DNA of 37,906 nucleotides from Burkholderiales bacterium (GTDB lineage Bacteria; Pseudomonadota; Gammaproteobacteria; Burkholderiales; Burkholderiaceae_E). A program made the translations under genes and the position numbers. The notes under the pieces are model-generated. The model made no database searches, had not been told where the DNA came from, and worked only from the letters and a program-made list of their open reading frames with translations. Shown here in pieces: positions 7,248 to 16,133 of the stretch (positions within the stretch are counted from its first letter, which is position 1; the number at the start of each line of letters is the position of its first letter). The DNA lies in contig JAPLQE010000032.1 of assembly GCA_026399835.1 (NCBI GenBank), forward strand, positions 1 to 37,906, written 5' to 3'.

Positions 7248-8630
7248 ATGAGTCAATCCCCGATCCGGCGCGCCGGCCTCGTGCGCCTCTCCGTCGGCCG
7301 CCAGCTGGCGATCGCCTTCGCCGCCGTGCTGCTGCTCACGGCGGTCGTCGGCGCCGTCTCCCTCGACAGCCTGCGCCGCGTGCAGGCGCAAGCCGACGCG
7401 CTCGCCGCCAAGTGGCTGCAGGGCGTCGGACATGTGGCGCAAGCCCGCGCGGCGGTGCTCGACATGCGCGACTTCGAGGTGCGCCACAGCCGCAGCACCG
7501 ATCGCAGCTATCATGCCGAGTACGAGGCGAAGATGGCGGAGTCCGGCAAGTCCGCGGACGAGGCGATGGCCGCATACATTGCGCTGCTCGTCACCGACGA
7601 GGAGCGGGCGCTGGCCGAGGCCTTCGCGAAGCACTGGGGCGCCTACCGGCAGGCGGCGGCACGGGTGGTGTCGCTCGGCGCCGCGCGCAAGCAGCAGGAT
7701 GCGGCCGACATCAGCGACGGCGCCGCGAGCATGGCGCTCGACGAGCTCCTCATGTCCCTCGCCAAGGTCTCGGAATACACGTTCGCAGGCGGCGCGGCCG
7801 CCGCCGAGCAGTCCAAGCGCCTCTACGGCCGCGCGATCGCGACCGTCGCCGGATTGATCGCGTTGGCCCTGCTGCTCGGCGGCCTGTTCGCCTGGGCCAT
7901 CGGCCGCGGTCTGATGCGTCAGCTCGGCGGCGAGCCGCGCTTTGCGGCTTCGGTCGTGCAGAAGGTGGCCGAGGGCGACCTCGGCACGCCGATCACGCTG
8001 CGGGCGGGCGATACGCACAGCCTGCTGGCGCAGGTCTCGGTGATGCAGGCGCGGCTGGCCGAAGCGGTCACCGCGGTGCGCATGGGCGCCGAGGGCGTGG
8101 CGTCGGCCAGCGTGCAGATCGCCCAGGGCAATCGCGACCTGTCGGTGCGAACCGAGCAGCAGGCATGCGCGCTGCAGGGCACAGCCTCGACGATGGACGA
8201 GCTCGGCGCGACCGTGCGCACCAATGCCGACAGCGCCCGCCAGGCCAGCCAGCTCGCGGTCGTTGCCGCCGAGGTGCGTAGCCTCGCGCAGCGCAGCGCC
8301 GATGCCGCCCGCCAGATCAAGGGCCTGATCGGCACCAGCGTCACGCGGGTGGAGACCGGCACCGGACTGGTTTCCGACGCCGGCCGCACCATGGTCGAGA
8401 TCGTCGAGTCCATCCAGCGCGTGACCGACATCGTGGGCGAGATCAGCACGGCGAGTGCCGAGCAGAGTGCGGGCGTCGCTCAGGTCGGCGAGTCGGTGGC
8501 GCGCATGGACGAGTCGACTCAGCAGAACGCCGCACTGGTCGAGCAGAGTGCCGCGGCCGCGGACTCGCTCAGCCGCCAGGCCGAGGAACTCGTGCGCGCG
8601 GTCGGGGTGTTCCGTCTGGCGAAGGACTGA
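7248..8630 (+). CDS. Methyl-accepting chemotaxis-like receptor lacking the signalling tip
   Basis: 460 aa from the ATG at 7248, which has a GGAG about 10 bases upstream; the ATG at 7224 would add 8 residues but falls in a hairpin. Order: membrane helix ([18 protein letters not shown]), a periplasmic four-helix-bundle-like segment of about 130 residues, a second helix ([21 protein letters not shown]), a HAMP region with [11 protein letters not shown], then the cytoplasmic coiled coil. [16 protein letters not shown] joins directly to [17 protein letters not shown]. Compared with Tsr-type receptors, about 65 residues are missing in frame, including the whole conserved tip (the QTNILALNAAVEAARAGE region) that contacts CheA and CheW. 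The flanking methylation helices and the C-terminus ([15 protein letters not shown]) remain. It is therefore either non-signalling, a dominant modifier, or decaying. Confidence 0.85.
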   Translation: MSQSPIRRAGLVRLSVGRQLAIAFAAVLLLTAVVGAVSLDSLRRVQAQADALAAKWLQGVGHVAQARAAVLDMRDFEVRHSRSTDRSYHAEYEAKMAESGKSADEAMAAYIALLVTDEERALAEAFAKHWGAYRQAAARVVSLGAARKQQDAADISDGAASMALDELLMSLAKVSEYTFAGGAAAAEQSKRLYGRAIATVAGLIALALLLGGLFAWAIGRGLMRQLGGEPRFAASVVQKVAEGDLGTPITLRAGDTHSLLAQVSVMQARLAEAVTAVRMGAEGVASASVQIAQGNRDLSVRTEQQACALQGTASTMDELGATVRTNADSARQASQLAVVAAEVRSLAQRSADAARQIKGLIGTSVTRVETGTGLVSDAGRTMVEIVESIQRVTDIVGEISTASAEQSAGVAQVGESVARMDESTQQNAALVEQSAAAADSLSRQAEELVRAVGVFRLAKD

Positions 8631-8657
8631 ATGCGGCGTGAGCGGCCGGCGCGCCGT

Positions 8658-9572
8658 TCACTCCAGGTTCTGCACCTGCTCGCGCACCTGCTCGATCAGC
8701 AGCTTGAGTTCGACCGAGGCCTGCGTGACCTCGAGCCCCGCCGCCTTCGAGCCGAGCGTGTTGGCCTCGCGGTTGAGCTCCTGCATCAGGAAGTCCAGCC
8801 GCTTGCCGACCTGCCCGCCGCCGTCGACGATCCGCACCAGCTCCGCGATGTGGATCTCGAGCCGTGCGAGCTCCTCGGCGACGTCGACCCGCATCCCGTA
8901 GACGGAGACTTCCTGGCGGATCCGGGCCATCGCCTCGTCGAGCGGCACCGCGGTGCCGGCCAGCGCGCCGGTGGCCGCTTCGCGAAGCCGTTCGGTGAGC
9001 CGCAGCCCGAACTCGGCGACCAACTCGGGCGCGCGCGGCTTGAGGGCCACGACGATCGCGGTCATCGCGCCGGCCCGGTCGCGGATCACGTCGCCCAGGC
9101 GGGCACCCTCGCGGGCACGGCTGGCGAGCAGCTCGTCGATCGCCGCGCCGAAGAGCGGCCGGAACGCACCGACCCATTGGGCGGGATCCGGCTGCGGATC
9201 GTCGACCACCCCGGGAAACCGCAGGCAGTCGGCGACCGTCAGCGGCGCCGCCCCCGGCATCCGGGTGAGCACCGCGTCCTGCGCGAGCGCGAGCGCATCG
9301 AGCGCGCCGGGGCGCAGCACCACCTCCGGCCGCTGGGCGGCGCGGTGCTGCACCGATGCCCGGCAGTCGATCTTGCCCCGCGTCACGCGCGCCTGGATCG
9401 CCTCGCGCAGGGGCGGCTCGAGCGCGCGCAGCTCGTCGGGCAGACGGAAGGCGATGTCCAGGAAGCGCGAATTGACCGATCGGAGCTCGATCCCGAGTCG
9501 CCCGAGCTCGTGGTCGCGCGTCACGGTGCCGAAGCCGGTCATGCTGTGGACGCCCGCGTCCTTCGAGTTCAT
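8658..9572 (-). CDS. yicC: YicC-family endoribonuclease
   Basis: 304 aa. The N-terminal domain opens with the hallmark SMTGFG and continues ELRSVNSRFLDIAFRLPDELR. The C-terminal DUF1732 part has GKRLDFLMQELNREANTLGSKA, the most conserved block, and ends in a helix (LIEQVREQVQNLE). The family member in E. coli is implicated in RNA turnover. Starting at the ATG complement of 9570-9572 adds ten residues before MTGFG, more than in most homologues; an internal ATG at 9540-9542 is possible. The gene is divergent from the kinase gene, with only 15 bp between the two start codons, so the promoters must overlap the coding ends. Confidence 0.95.
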   Translation of the reverse strand: MNSKDAGVHSMTGFGTVTRDHELGRLGIELRSVNSRFLDIAFRLPDELRALEPPLREAIQARVTRGKIDCRASVQHRAAQRPEVVLRPGALDALALAQDAVLTRMPGAAPLTVADCLRFPGVVDDPQPDPAQWVGAFRPLFGAAIDELLASRAREGARLGDVIRDRAGAMTAIVVALKPRAPELVAEFGLRLTERLREAATGALAGTAVPLDEAMARIRQEVSVYGMRVDVAEELARLEIHIAELVRIVDGGGQVGKRLDFLMQELNREANTLGSKAAGLEVTQASVELKLLIEQVREQVQNLE

Positions 9573-9578
9573 TACAAT
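9573..9578 (+). promoter_or_regulatory. Candidate -10 box for the kinase operon
   Basis: TACAAT (one mismatch to TATAAT) lies 9 bp before the kinase ATG in the 15-bp gap between divergent start codons. If it is used, transcription would begin within a few bases of the ATG, giving a leaderless or nearly leaderless message; consistent with this, no Shine-Dalgarno sequence precedes the kinase start. No good -35 box is found at 16-18 bp spacing, so the call is weak. Confidence 0.3.
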
Positions 9579-9587
9579 CGTCCCCTC

Positions 9588-10607
9588 ATGGCCAATCAGA
9601 CCAACGCCCCGCTGCCCGAAGGCCTCGAAGTCGGCGGCTATCGGATTGTAAGGAAGATCGCGAGCGGGGGTTTCTCGATCGTCTATCTCGCCGACGATCC
9701 CGACGGCCAGCCGGTCGCGCTCAAGGAATACCTGCCGAGTTCGCTGGTGCGCCGCGGCCCGGGCGAGCTGGTGCCCTCGGTGGCCAACGAGAACCAGAAC
9801 ACCTACCGCAACGGCCTGAAGTGCTTCTTCGAGGAGGGCCGCGCGCTCGCCCGCGTGCTGCATCCGAACGTGGTGCGGGTGCTCAACTTCTTCCGGGCCA
9901 ACGACACCGTCTACATGGTGATGGCCTACGAGCGCGGCCGCAGCCTGCAGGAGCTGATCATGCGCTACCGGGGCAAGCCGGGTCGCGAGGTCATGCCCGA
10001 GCGGCACATCCGCCGGATCTTCGCGCAGGTGATGAACGGGCTGCGCGAGGTCCATGCCAACCGACTGCTGCACCTGGACCTCAAGCCCGCCAACGTCTAC
10101 CTGCGCCAGGACGGCTCGCCGATGCTGCTCGACTTCGGCGCCGCCCGCCAGACGCTGACGCTCGATGCCCCGAAGCTCTTCCCGATGTACACGCCCGGCT
10201 TCGCCGCCCCGGAGCTCTACCGCCGCAACCAGCAGCTCGGCCCGTGGACGGACATCTACGGCCTGGGCGCGACGATGTACGGCTGCATGATCGGCTCGCC
10301 CCCGCAGCCGGCCGACCAGCGCGGGCTGCACGACAAGGTCGACGCCGCGCTCGCGCAGGCGGTGAAGCTCTACTCGCAGCAGCTGGTGGACATCGTGCAC
10401 TGGTGCCTCAAGCAGAATCCGCTCGAGCGTCCGCAGAGCGTCTTCGTGCTGCAGCGCGCGCTGCGCGAGCCGGCGCACGACACCCCGTCGGCGCCGCCGG
10501 TGCAGGCCGCCGGCTTCGCGCGCTGGATCGACGGGCTCGCCGGGCGCCGACGCCGTCCGATCCGCCAGGATTCCACGCTGATGTGGCCGACGCAGAAGGC
10601 GTCGTGA
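9588..10607 (+). CDS. Hanks-type Ser/Thr protein kinase
   Basis: 339-residue soluble kinase. The glycine loop is [12 protein letters not shown], the ATP lysine is Lys46 (PVALKEYLP), the catalytic loop is HLDLKPANV (Asp164, Asn169) and the Mg loop is DFGAAR (from Asp182). The HLD form in place of HRD marks it as a non-RD-like kinase. The activation segment runs to [10 protein letters not shown], and the final helices include NPLERP. A short C-terminal tail with [10 protein letters not shown] and a TQKAS end lacks membrane segments or sensor domains, unlike PknB-type kinases. It sits 14 bp upstream of a PP2C phosphatase, the usual writer/eraser arrangement, and leads into rph-rdgB-hemW. Substrates are unknown; the phosphatase tail and neighbouring RNA/nucleotide enzymes are candidates. 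Confidence 0.95.
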   Translation: MANQTNAPLPEGLEVGGYRIVRKIASGGFSIVYLADDPDGQPVALKEYLPSSLVRRGPGELVPSVANENQNTYRNGLKCFFEEGRALARVLHPNVVRVLNFFRANDTVYMVMAYERGRSLQELIMRYRGKPGREVMPERHIRRIFAQVMNGLREVHANRLLHLDLKPANVYLRQDGSPMLLDFGAARQTLTLDAPKLFPMYTPGFAAPELYRRNQQLGPWTDIYGLGATMYGCMIGSPPQPADQRGLHDKVDAALAQAVKLYSQQLVDIVHWCLKQNPLERPQSVFVLQRALREPAHDTPSAPPVQAAGFARWIDGLAGRRRRPIRQDSTLMWPTQKAS

Positions 10608-10621
10608 ACCCAGGGGCCGCG

Positions 10622-11554
10622 ATGCGATTCACCATCTTCCAGGACACGGCGATCGGCGCCCGGTCGGTCAACCAGGACCGGATGGGCTACTGCTTCTCGC
10701 GCGAGTCGCTGCTGATGCTGGTGGCCGACGGCATGGGTGGACACGTGCGCGGCGAGGTCGCCGCGCAGCTCACCCTGCAGGCCTGCGCGTCGGCCTTCCA
10801 GCGCGAGGCCCAGCCGCGCATCGCCGATCCGGCCGCCTTCCTCGATGCCGCGCTGCGCACCGCGCACCGCGACCTGCTGCGCTACCAGGCCCAGCACAAG
10901 CTGCCCGAGGCGCCTCGCACGACGGTGGTCGCCTGCATCGTGCAGGACGACGTCGCCTGGTGGGCCCATGCCGGCGACTCCCGGCTCTACTGGCTGCGCG
11001 ACGGGCGCATCCTCTCGCGCACCCGCGACCACTCCAAGGTGCAGTCGATGGTGTCGCTCGGGCTGATCGCCGTGCACGAGCAGGACAACCATCCCGAGCG
11101 CAACAAGGTGCTGAACTGCCTCGGCTCGCCCTACGAGCCGACGGTCGAGATCACCGCCCGCGCGAATCTGCACAGCGGCGACACGCTGGTGCTGTGCTCG
11201 GACGGCTTCTGGACCGGGCTGTCCGAGGGCGAGTTCGCCGCGGCCTTCGCCAGCGGGCCGGTCGCGCTCACCGTGCCCGCGCTGGTGCAGCGCGCGGTGG
11301 CGCACAACGGCCGAGCCGCCGACAACACCACCGTGGTCGCGCTCACCTGGGAGAGCAGCGAGTCGGTCGAGGACGTGCCCACGCTGTCCTCGCTCGACCT
11401 GGCCGACGGAGCGGTCACCACCACCATCTCGTTCGACGAGGTCGCCGACTTGCCCGAGGCGGCGCTGTCCGACGAGGACATCGAACGGCAGATCGCCGAG
11501 ATCCAGAAGGCGATCCAACGCTCCGGCGAGAGCACACCAGGAGGCGACGCTTGA
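10622..11554 (+). CDS. PP2C-family Ser/Thr protein phosphatase
   Basis: 310 aa, metal-dependent PPM phosphatase. Conserved motifs appear in order: RSVNQDR near 14-20, VADGMGGH with the metal-binding Asp-Gly, the AHAGDSRLY core, [18 protein letters not shown], and ADNTTVVAL closing the fold at about residue 240. Beyond that, a 65-residue acidic tail rich in Ser/Thr ([20 protein letters not shown]) ends in a predicted amphipathic helix ([15 protein letters not shown]). The tail is not part of the catalytic fold and could be a docking or phosphorylation segment for the adjacent kinase. Its stop overlaps the TTG start of rph (TTGA), implying translational coupling. Confidence 0.95.
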   Translation: MRFTIFQDTAIGARSVNQDRMGYCFSRESLLMLVADGMGGHVRGEVAAQLTLQACASAFQREAQPRIADPAAFLDAALRTAHRDLLRYQAQHKLPEAPRTTVVACIVQDDVAWWAHAGDSRLYWLRDGRILSRTRDHSKVQSMVSLGLIAVHEQDNHPERNKVLNCLGSPYEPTVEITARANLHSGDTLVLCSDGFWTGLSEGEFAAAFASGPVALTVPALVQRAVAHNGRAADNTTVVALTWESSESVEDVPTLSSLDLADGAVTTTISFDEVADLPEAALSDEDIERQIAEIQKAIQRSGESTPGGDA

Positions 11555-12303
11555 CCCAGACCCCCGACGACTCGACGCAGGCACGGCCCAGCGGCCGCGC
11601 AAACGACGCGCTGCGCACCGTGCGCATCACGCGCGGCTTCACCCGCCATGCCGAGGGCTCCGTCCTCGTCGAATTCGGCGACACCCGCGTGCTGTGCACC
11701 GCGAGCGTCGAGGACAAGGTGCCGCCGTTCCTGCGCGGCAAGGGGCAGGGCTGGCTGACCGCGGAGTACGGGATGCTGCCGCGGGCGACCCACACCCGCA
11801 GCGACCGCGAGGCGGCGCGGGGCAAGCAGTCCGGGCGCACCCAGGAGATCCAGCGCCTGATCGGCCGCAGCCTGCGCGCGGTGGTCGACCTCGACCGGCT
11901 CGGCGAGCGCACGATCCAGATCGACTGCGACGTGCTGCAGGCCGACGGCGGCACGCGCACCGCCGCGATCACCGGTGCCTGGGTCGCCGTGCACGATGCC
12001 ATCGAGTGGCTGCGCGGACGCGGCACGCTCACCGACACGCCGCTGCTCGATTCGGTCGCTGCGGTGTCGGTCGGCCTGTGGCGAGGGCAGGCGGTGCTCG
12101 ACCTCGACTACGCCGAGGACTCGAGTTGCGACACCGACATGAACGTCGTCGTCACCGGCTCGGGCGGCATCGTCGAGGTCCAGGGCACGGCCGAGGGGCG
12201 GCCGTTCTCGCGGGCCCAGGTCGATGCGCTGCTCGACCTCGCCGCCGACGGCATCGGCCGGCTCGCGATCGCCCAGCGTCAGGCGATCGGGTCCATCGCC
12301 TGA
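11551..12303 (+). CDS. rph: Ribonuclease PH, TTG start
   Basis: 250 aa, phosphorolytic 3'-5' exoribonuclease that trims tRNA 3' ends. The core is complete: [78 protein letters not shown] (in two parts) and the C-terminal [11 protein letters not shown]. No ATG lies at the right place. The TTG at 11551 is preceded by AGGAGG 7-8 bases upstream and overlaps the phosphatase stop by three bases, and it gives a length close to the usual 238-246 aa. Starting further upstream would read through the phosphatase gene in another frame. rdgB begins 5 bp after the stop. Confidence 0.96.
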   Translation: MTQTPDDSTQARPSGRANDALRTVRITRGFTRHAEGSVLVEFGDTRVLCTASVEDKVPPFLRGKGQGWLTAEYGMLPRATHTRSDREAARGKQSGRTQEIQRLIGRSLRAVVDLDRLGERTIQIDCDVLQADGGTRTAAITGAWVAVHDAIEWLRGRGTLTDTPLLDSVAAVSVGLWRGQAVLDLDYAEDSSCDTDMNVVVTGSGGIVEVQGTAEGRPFSRAQVDALLDLAADGIGRLAIAQRQAIGSIA

Positions 12304-12308
12304 CGACG

Positions 12309-12947
12309 ATGGCCGCGGCGCTGTCACGGGTCGTCCTCGCCTCGGGCAACGCGGGCAAGCTGCGCGAGCTGCGCGCGCTGCTCGAGCCGACCGGCATCGA
12401 GGTGGTGGCCCAGGGCGCCCTCGGCGTGGGCGACGCCGAGGAGCCGCATGCCACCTTCGTCGAGAACGCGCTCGCCAAGGCCCGGCATGCGAGCGCGGCG
12501 ACGGGGCTGCCCGCGATCGCCGATGACTCCGGGGTCTGCGTGCCGGCGCTGGGCGGGGCGCCCGGCGTGCGCTCGGCGCGCTTCGCCGCCGACCTCGAGG
12601 GCGGCGCCCGCTCCGACACCGCGAACAACACGCGCCTGGTGCGCGAGCTCGCCACGCAGGCGGACCGGTCCGCGTACTACTACTGCGCGCTGGTGCTGGT
12701 GCGCGGCGCCGACGATCCGCAGCCGGTCATCGCCGACGGCCTGTGGCACGGCGAGATCGTCGCGTCGCCGCGCGGCGAGGGCGGCTTCGGCTACGACCCG
12801 CACTTCCTGCTGCCCGAGTTCGGCCGGACCGCCGCCGAGCTCGACGCCGCGACCAAGAACCGTGTCAGCCATCGCGGCCTGGCGATGCGCGAGCTGCTCG
12901 CGAAGCTGGCGCAGGCGCGGCTGCTGCCGGCGGCGCCGGCCCGCTGA
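12309..12947 (+). CDS. rdgB: RdgB/HAM1 non-canonical purine NTP pyrophosphatase
   Basis: 212 aa. It hydrolyses dITP, XTP and related deaminated nucleotides to monophosphates, keeping them out of DNA and RNA. The signature LASGNAGKLRELRALL is at the N-terminus, followed by ATFVENALAKARHA, the active-site PAIADDSGVCVPALGGAPGVRSARFA stretch (catalytic Asp pair) and GEGGFGYDPHFLLPE; the substrate-specificity block NRVSHRG is near the C-terminus. It starts 5 bp after rph without its own Shine-Dalgarno sequence, so it is probably translated by coupling, and hemW follows after 25 bp. Length and motifs are ordinary. Confidence 0.97.
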   Translation: MAAALSRVVLASGNAGKLRELRALLEPTGIEVVAQGALGVGDAEEPHATFVENALAKARHASAATGLPAIADDSGVCVPALGGAPGVRSARFAADLEGGARSDTANNTRLVRELATQADRSAYYYCALVLVRGADDPQPVIADGLWHGEIVASPRGEGGFGYDPHFLLPEFGRTAAELDAATKNRVSHRGLAMRELLAKLAQARLLPAAPAR

Positions 12948-12972
12948 CCGCCGCGCACGGGCCCGGGCCGCC

Positions 12973-14166
12973 ATGACCATCGCGATCGTCCCCGTGAGCG
13001 CGCTGTCGCGGCGCGCGAGCGGCCTCGTCCAGTCGCCGCCGCTGTCGGTCTACGTGCACCTGCCCTGGTGCCTGCGCAAGTGTCCGTACTGCGACTTCAA
13101 CTCGCACGAGACCGACGGCGAGCTGCCCGAGGCGCGCTATCTCGACGCGCTGCGGGCCGACCTCGAGGCCTCGGTGCCGCAGGTCTGGGGCCGCTCCGTG
13201 CAGACGGTGTTCATCGGCGGCGGCACGCCCAGCCTGTTCTCGCCGGAGTCGATCGACCGGCTGGTCACCGACCTGCGCACGCACCTGAAGCTCGCGCCCG
13301 ATGCCGAGGTCACGCTCGAGGCCAACCCCGGCACCTTCGAGCGCGAGAAGTTCCGCGCCTTCCGCGACGCGGGCGTCACACGCCTGTCGGTCGGCATCCA
13401 GAGCTTCGACGCCGACGCCCTGCAGCGCATCGGCCGGGTCCATGACCGCCAGCAGGCGCTCGCGGCCGCGCAGGCCGCCGCCGAGCACTATCCGACCTTC
13501 AACCTCGATCTCATGTACGGCCTGCCCGGCCAGGACCTCGCCGCGCTGCGCGCCGACCTCGCCCAGGCGCTCGCCTTCTCGCCGCCGCACCTGTCGTACT
13601 ACAACCTGACGCTGGAGCCGAACACGCTGTTCGCGAGCCGACCGCCCGAAGGGCTGCCCGACGACGACACCGTCGCCGACATGCAGCAGGCGATCGAGGC
13701 GGGCGCCGCCGCCGGCGGACTCGCCCACTACGAGGTCTCGGCCTATGCGCGCCCTGGTCACCGCGCGCGTCACAACCTGAACTACTGGACCTTCGGCGAC
13801 TACCTCGGTCTGGGTGCCGGGGCCCACGGCAAGCTGTCCTTCCACGACCGCATCGAGCGGACCGCGCGGCTGCGCCATCCGCGCCGCTACATGGAGGCGG
13901 CGCTGGCCGGCGACGCGGTCGAGACGCGCCGCACGCTCGATGCCGACGAGCTGCCCTTCGAGTTCATGCTCAACGCGCTGCGCCTGGTCGACGGCGTGTC
14001 CGCGGCGAGCTTCGCCGAGCGCACCGGGCTGCCGCTCGCCTCGATCGCGCGGGCGCTCGCGCGGGCCGCCGAGCGCGGCCTGCTCGATCCCGACCCGGGC
14101 ACGATCCGCCCGACGCCGCTCGGGCTGCGCTTCCTGAATGACCTGCAGCAGATGTTCCTGGGCTGA
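12973..14166 (+). CDS. hemW: HemW heme chaperone-type radical SAM protein
   Basis: 397 aa. The radical SAM cluster motif is CLRKCPYC with Cys33, Cys37 and Cys40, followed by the HemW-type DFNSH. SAM-binding elements FIGGGTPSLFSP and EANPGTFE are present. The HNLNYW motif with GLGAGAHG distinguishes HemW from true coproporphyrinogen dehydrogenase HemN, and the C-terminal HemN_C-like domain (PFEFMLNALRL) is complete. HemW binds heme and is thought to deliver it to respiratory enzymes. Many genomes misname it oxygen-independent coproporphyrinogen oxidase. It is the last gene of the kinase-PP2C-rph-rdgB-hemW run; the next gene starts 52 bp on with its own strong ribosome-binding site. Confidence 0.95.
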   Translation: MTIAIVPVSALSRRASGLVQSPPLSVYVHLPWCLRKCPYCDFNSHETDGELPEARYLDALRADLEASVPQVWGRSVQTVFIGGGTPSLFSPESIDRLVTDLRTHLKLAPDAEVTLEANPGTFEREKFRAFRDAGVTRLSVGIQSFDADALQRIGRVHDRQQALAAAQAAAEHYPTFNLDLMYGLPGQDLAALRADLAQALAFSPPHLSYYNLTLEPNTLFASRPPEGLPDDDTVADMQQAIEAGAAAGGLAHYEVSAYARPGHRARHNLNYWTFGDYLGLGAGAHGKLSFHDRIERTARLRHPRRYMEAALAGDAVETRRTLDADELPFEFMLNALRLVDGVSAASFAERTGLPLASIARALARAAERGLLDPDPGTIRPTPLGLRFLNDLQQMFLG

Positions 14167-14218
14167 GGTGCCCGCCGAGCGGCACCGCCCCGCATCACCC
14201 CCACGAGGAGGAGACCCC

Positions 14219-15877
14219 ATGCACGCGACCATGATGCGCACGCCCCTGTCGCTCAACAGCCTGCTCGATCGGGCCGGGCGGATGTTCGGCACCAACGAGA
14301 TCGTCTCGCGGCTGCCCGACAGGTCGATGCGCCGGCACACCTACGCGCAGTGGCACGCGCGCACCCGCCGCCTCGCCGCGGCCCTGCTCGCAGCCGGACT
14401 GAAGCCGGGCGATCGCGTCGCGACGCTGTGCTGGAACCACCATGCCCACCTCGAGGCGTACTTCGGCATCCCGGCCGCCGGCGGCGTGATGCACACGCTG
14501 AACCTGCGGCTCGCGCCCGACGAGATCGGCTGGATCGCGGGCCACGCGCAGGACCGGTTCCTGATCGTCGACGACGTGCTGCTGCCGCTGTTCGCGCAGT
14601 TCGCGAAGCACCACCGCTTCGAGCGGGTGTTCGTGTTCCCGTTCTCGGGCGCGGCGGTGCCGTCCGACGCCGGTCTCGGCGAGCAGGCGCCGCCGCTCGA
14701 GGACTATGAGCAGTGGCTCGCCGCAGTGTCTGACGAGGCCGTCCGCGGGCTGCAGTACGTGCCCCACGACGAGGATGCGCCGGTGGCGATGTGCTACACG
14801 TCAGGCACCACCGGCCGCCCCAAGGGCGTGGTGTATTCCCACCGCTCGACGATCCTGCACACGCTGACCGCGTCGATGCCGGACCTCTGGAACCTGTCCG
14901 GGCGCGACGTGGTCTTCCCGGTCACGCCGATGTTCCATGCGAACAGCTGGGGCATCCCGTACGGCGCGGTGATGCTCGGCGCGAAGCTGGTGTTCCCCGG
15001 GCCGCACCTGCATCCCGAGGACCTGCTCGACCAGATGCAGGTCGATCCGCCGACCTTCACGCTCGGCGTGCCGACGATCTGGCTGTCGATGATCCAGCTG
15101 CACGAGGCGAACCCCGGGCGCTGGACGCTGCCCGCGGGGCTGCGCAGCATGGTCGGCGGCTCGGCGGTGCCCGAGGCGCTGATCCGTGCCTTCGCCCGTC
15201 ACGGCGTGATGATCCAGCAGGGCTGGGGGATGACCGAGACCTCGCCGGTGTGCACGATCTTCTACGAGAAGTCCGAGCTCGCCGGCCGCCTCACCGAGGA
15301 CCAGTGGTTCGCGCGCCGCGCGATGGCAGGCGTCCTGGTGCCCCTGGTGGACCTGCGGATCGTGGGGGACGGCGGCGAGCAGCCCTGGGACGGCGACTCG
15401 GTCGGCGAGATCCAGGTCCGCGGTCCGTTCATCACCGGCGGCTACCACGCGGTCGACGCCGATCCGGACAAGTTCACCGGCGACGGCTGGCTGCGCACCG
15501 GCGACGTCGGTGCGATGGATGCCCACGGCTACCTGCGGATCTCGGACCGGACCAAGGACCTGATCAAGTCGGGCGGGGAGTGGATCAGCTCGGTCGATCT
15601 GGAGAACGCGATCATGGGTCACCCCGCGGTCGCCGAGGCTGCGGTGATCGCGGTCGCGCATCCGAAGTGGGCCGAGCGCCCACTCGCCTGCGTGGTCCTC
15701 AAGCCTGGTGCATCCGTGGATGCCGCGCAGCTGCGTGCCCACCTGTCGACCGCTTTCGCGAAATGGCAGCTGCCCGATGCCTTCGAGTTCATCGACGCCA
15801 TCCCGCGGACGTCCACCGGCAAGTTCTGGAAAGCGCGGCTGCGCGAGCGCTTCGCGGGCTACGTGCTTCCGGAATGA
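14219..15877 (+). CDS. Medium/long-chain acyl-CoA synthetase (AlkK/DmdB-like)
   Basis: 552-residue ANL-superfamily ligase that activates a carboxylic acid through an acyl-adenylate to its CoA thioester. The P-loop-like A3 motif is MCYTSGTTGRPKGVVYSH, the A5 motif QQGWGMTETSP, the A7-A8 part GWLRTGDVG then ISDRTKDLIKSGGEWIS, and the catalytic C-terminal lysine is Lys535 in TSTGKFWK. The N-terminal TPLSLNSLLDRAGRMFG stretch is typical of the AlkK/3-methylmercaptopropionyl-CoA ligase branch. The ATG is preceded by GAGGAGGAG. It stands between hemW and glnA with no pathway partners. A fatty acid is the likely substrate, but chain length cannot be read from sequence. Confidence 0.9.
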   Translation: MHATMMRTPLSLNSLLDRAGRMFGTNEIVSRLPDRSMRRHTYAQWHARTRRLAAALLAAGLKPGDRVATLCWNHHAHLEAYFGIPAAGGVMHTLNLRLAPDEIGWIAGHAQDRFLIVDDVLLPLFAQFAKHHRFERVFVFPFSGAAVPSDAGLGEQAPPLEDYEQWLAAVSDEAVRGLQYVPHDEDAPVAMCYTSGTTGRPKGVVYSHRSTILHTLTASMPDLWNLSGRDVVFPVTPMFHANSWGIPYGAVMLGAKLVFPGPHLHPEDLLDQMQVDPPTFTLGVPTIWLSMIQLHEANPGRWTLPAGLRSMVGGSAVPEALIRAFARHGVMIQQGWGMTETSPVCTIFYEKSELAGRLTEDQWFARRAMAGVLVPLVDLRIVGDGGEQPWDGDSVGEIQVRGPFITGGYHAVDADPDKFTGDGWLRTGDVGAMDAHGYLRISDRTKDLIKSGGEWISSVDLENAIMGHPAVAEAAVIAVAHPKWAERPLACVVLKPGASVDAAQLRAHLSTAFAKWQLPDAFEFIDAIPRTSTGKFWKARLRERFAGYVLPE

Positions 15878-15914
15878 GGGTCTCGCCCTGACCTGGGGCG
15901 TTATGCGGTATCGT

Positions 15915-15944
15915 GCACCGCCGCGAGGCGCCCCGGGTCGGTGC
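15915..15944. promoter_or_regulatory. Candidate NtrC half-sites upstream of glnA
   Basis: GCACC at 15915-15919 and its inverse GGTGC at 15940-15944 lie about 80-110 bp upstream of the sigma-54 promoter, where NtrC enhancers normally sit. The E. coli consensus has GCAC and GTGC separated by 7 bp. Here the spacing is about 22 bp, with degenerate GGCGC/GCGCC halves between them. This is therefore a position-based guess. Confidence 0.3.
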
Positions 15945-16023
15945 GTCGCGGCGTGATCCGGCGCGCGCCGCCCGCAGAGCCGCCTGGCGACCTCCCCCCG
16001 GGCGGTCGATCCCGGCCGGCGAA

Positions 16024-16039
16024 TGGCACGGTTCCTGCT
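16024..16039 (+). promoter_or_regulatory. Sigma-54 promoter of glnA
   Basis: TGGCACG-GTTC-CTGCT matches the sigma-54 consensus (TGGCACG-N4-TTGCT) at all but one base, with GG at 16025-16026 and GC at 16037-16038 in the obligatory GG-N10-GC spacing. Transcription should start near 16050, leaving a leader of about 84 nt before the glnA ATG. The encoded NtrB-NtrC pair downstream is the expected activator system. Confidence 0.88.
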
Positions 16040-16133
16040 AAATTCGGGACTCGAAGAAATGTTCCGACACTCGCGCGCCGCTTCTTCGCTTGATCAAAAC
16101 GACCCCCTTCGCACACCCCAGGAGAAAGCACCG

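Noticed and set aside
16023-16133. N-terminal extension of glnA from the ATG at 16023
   Set aside because: The extension covers the sigma-54 promoter and lies upstream of the predicted transcription start; 16134 has a good ribosome-binding site and the canonical N-terminus.
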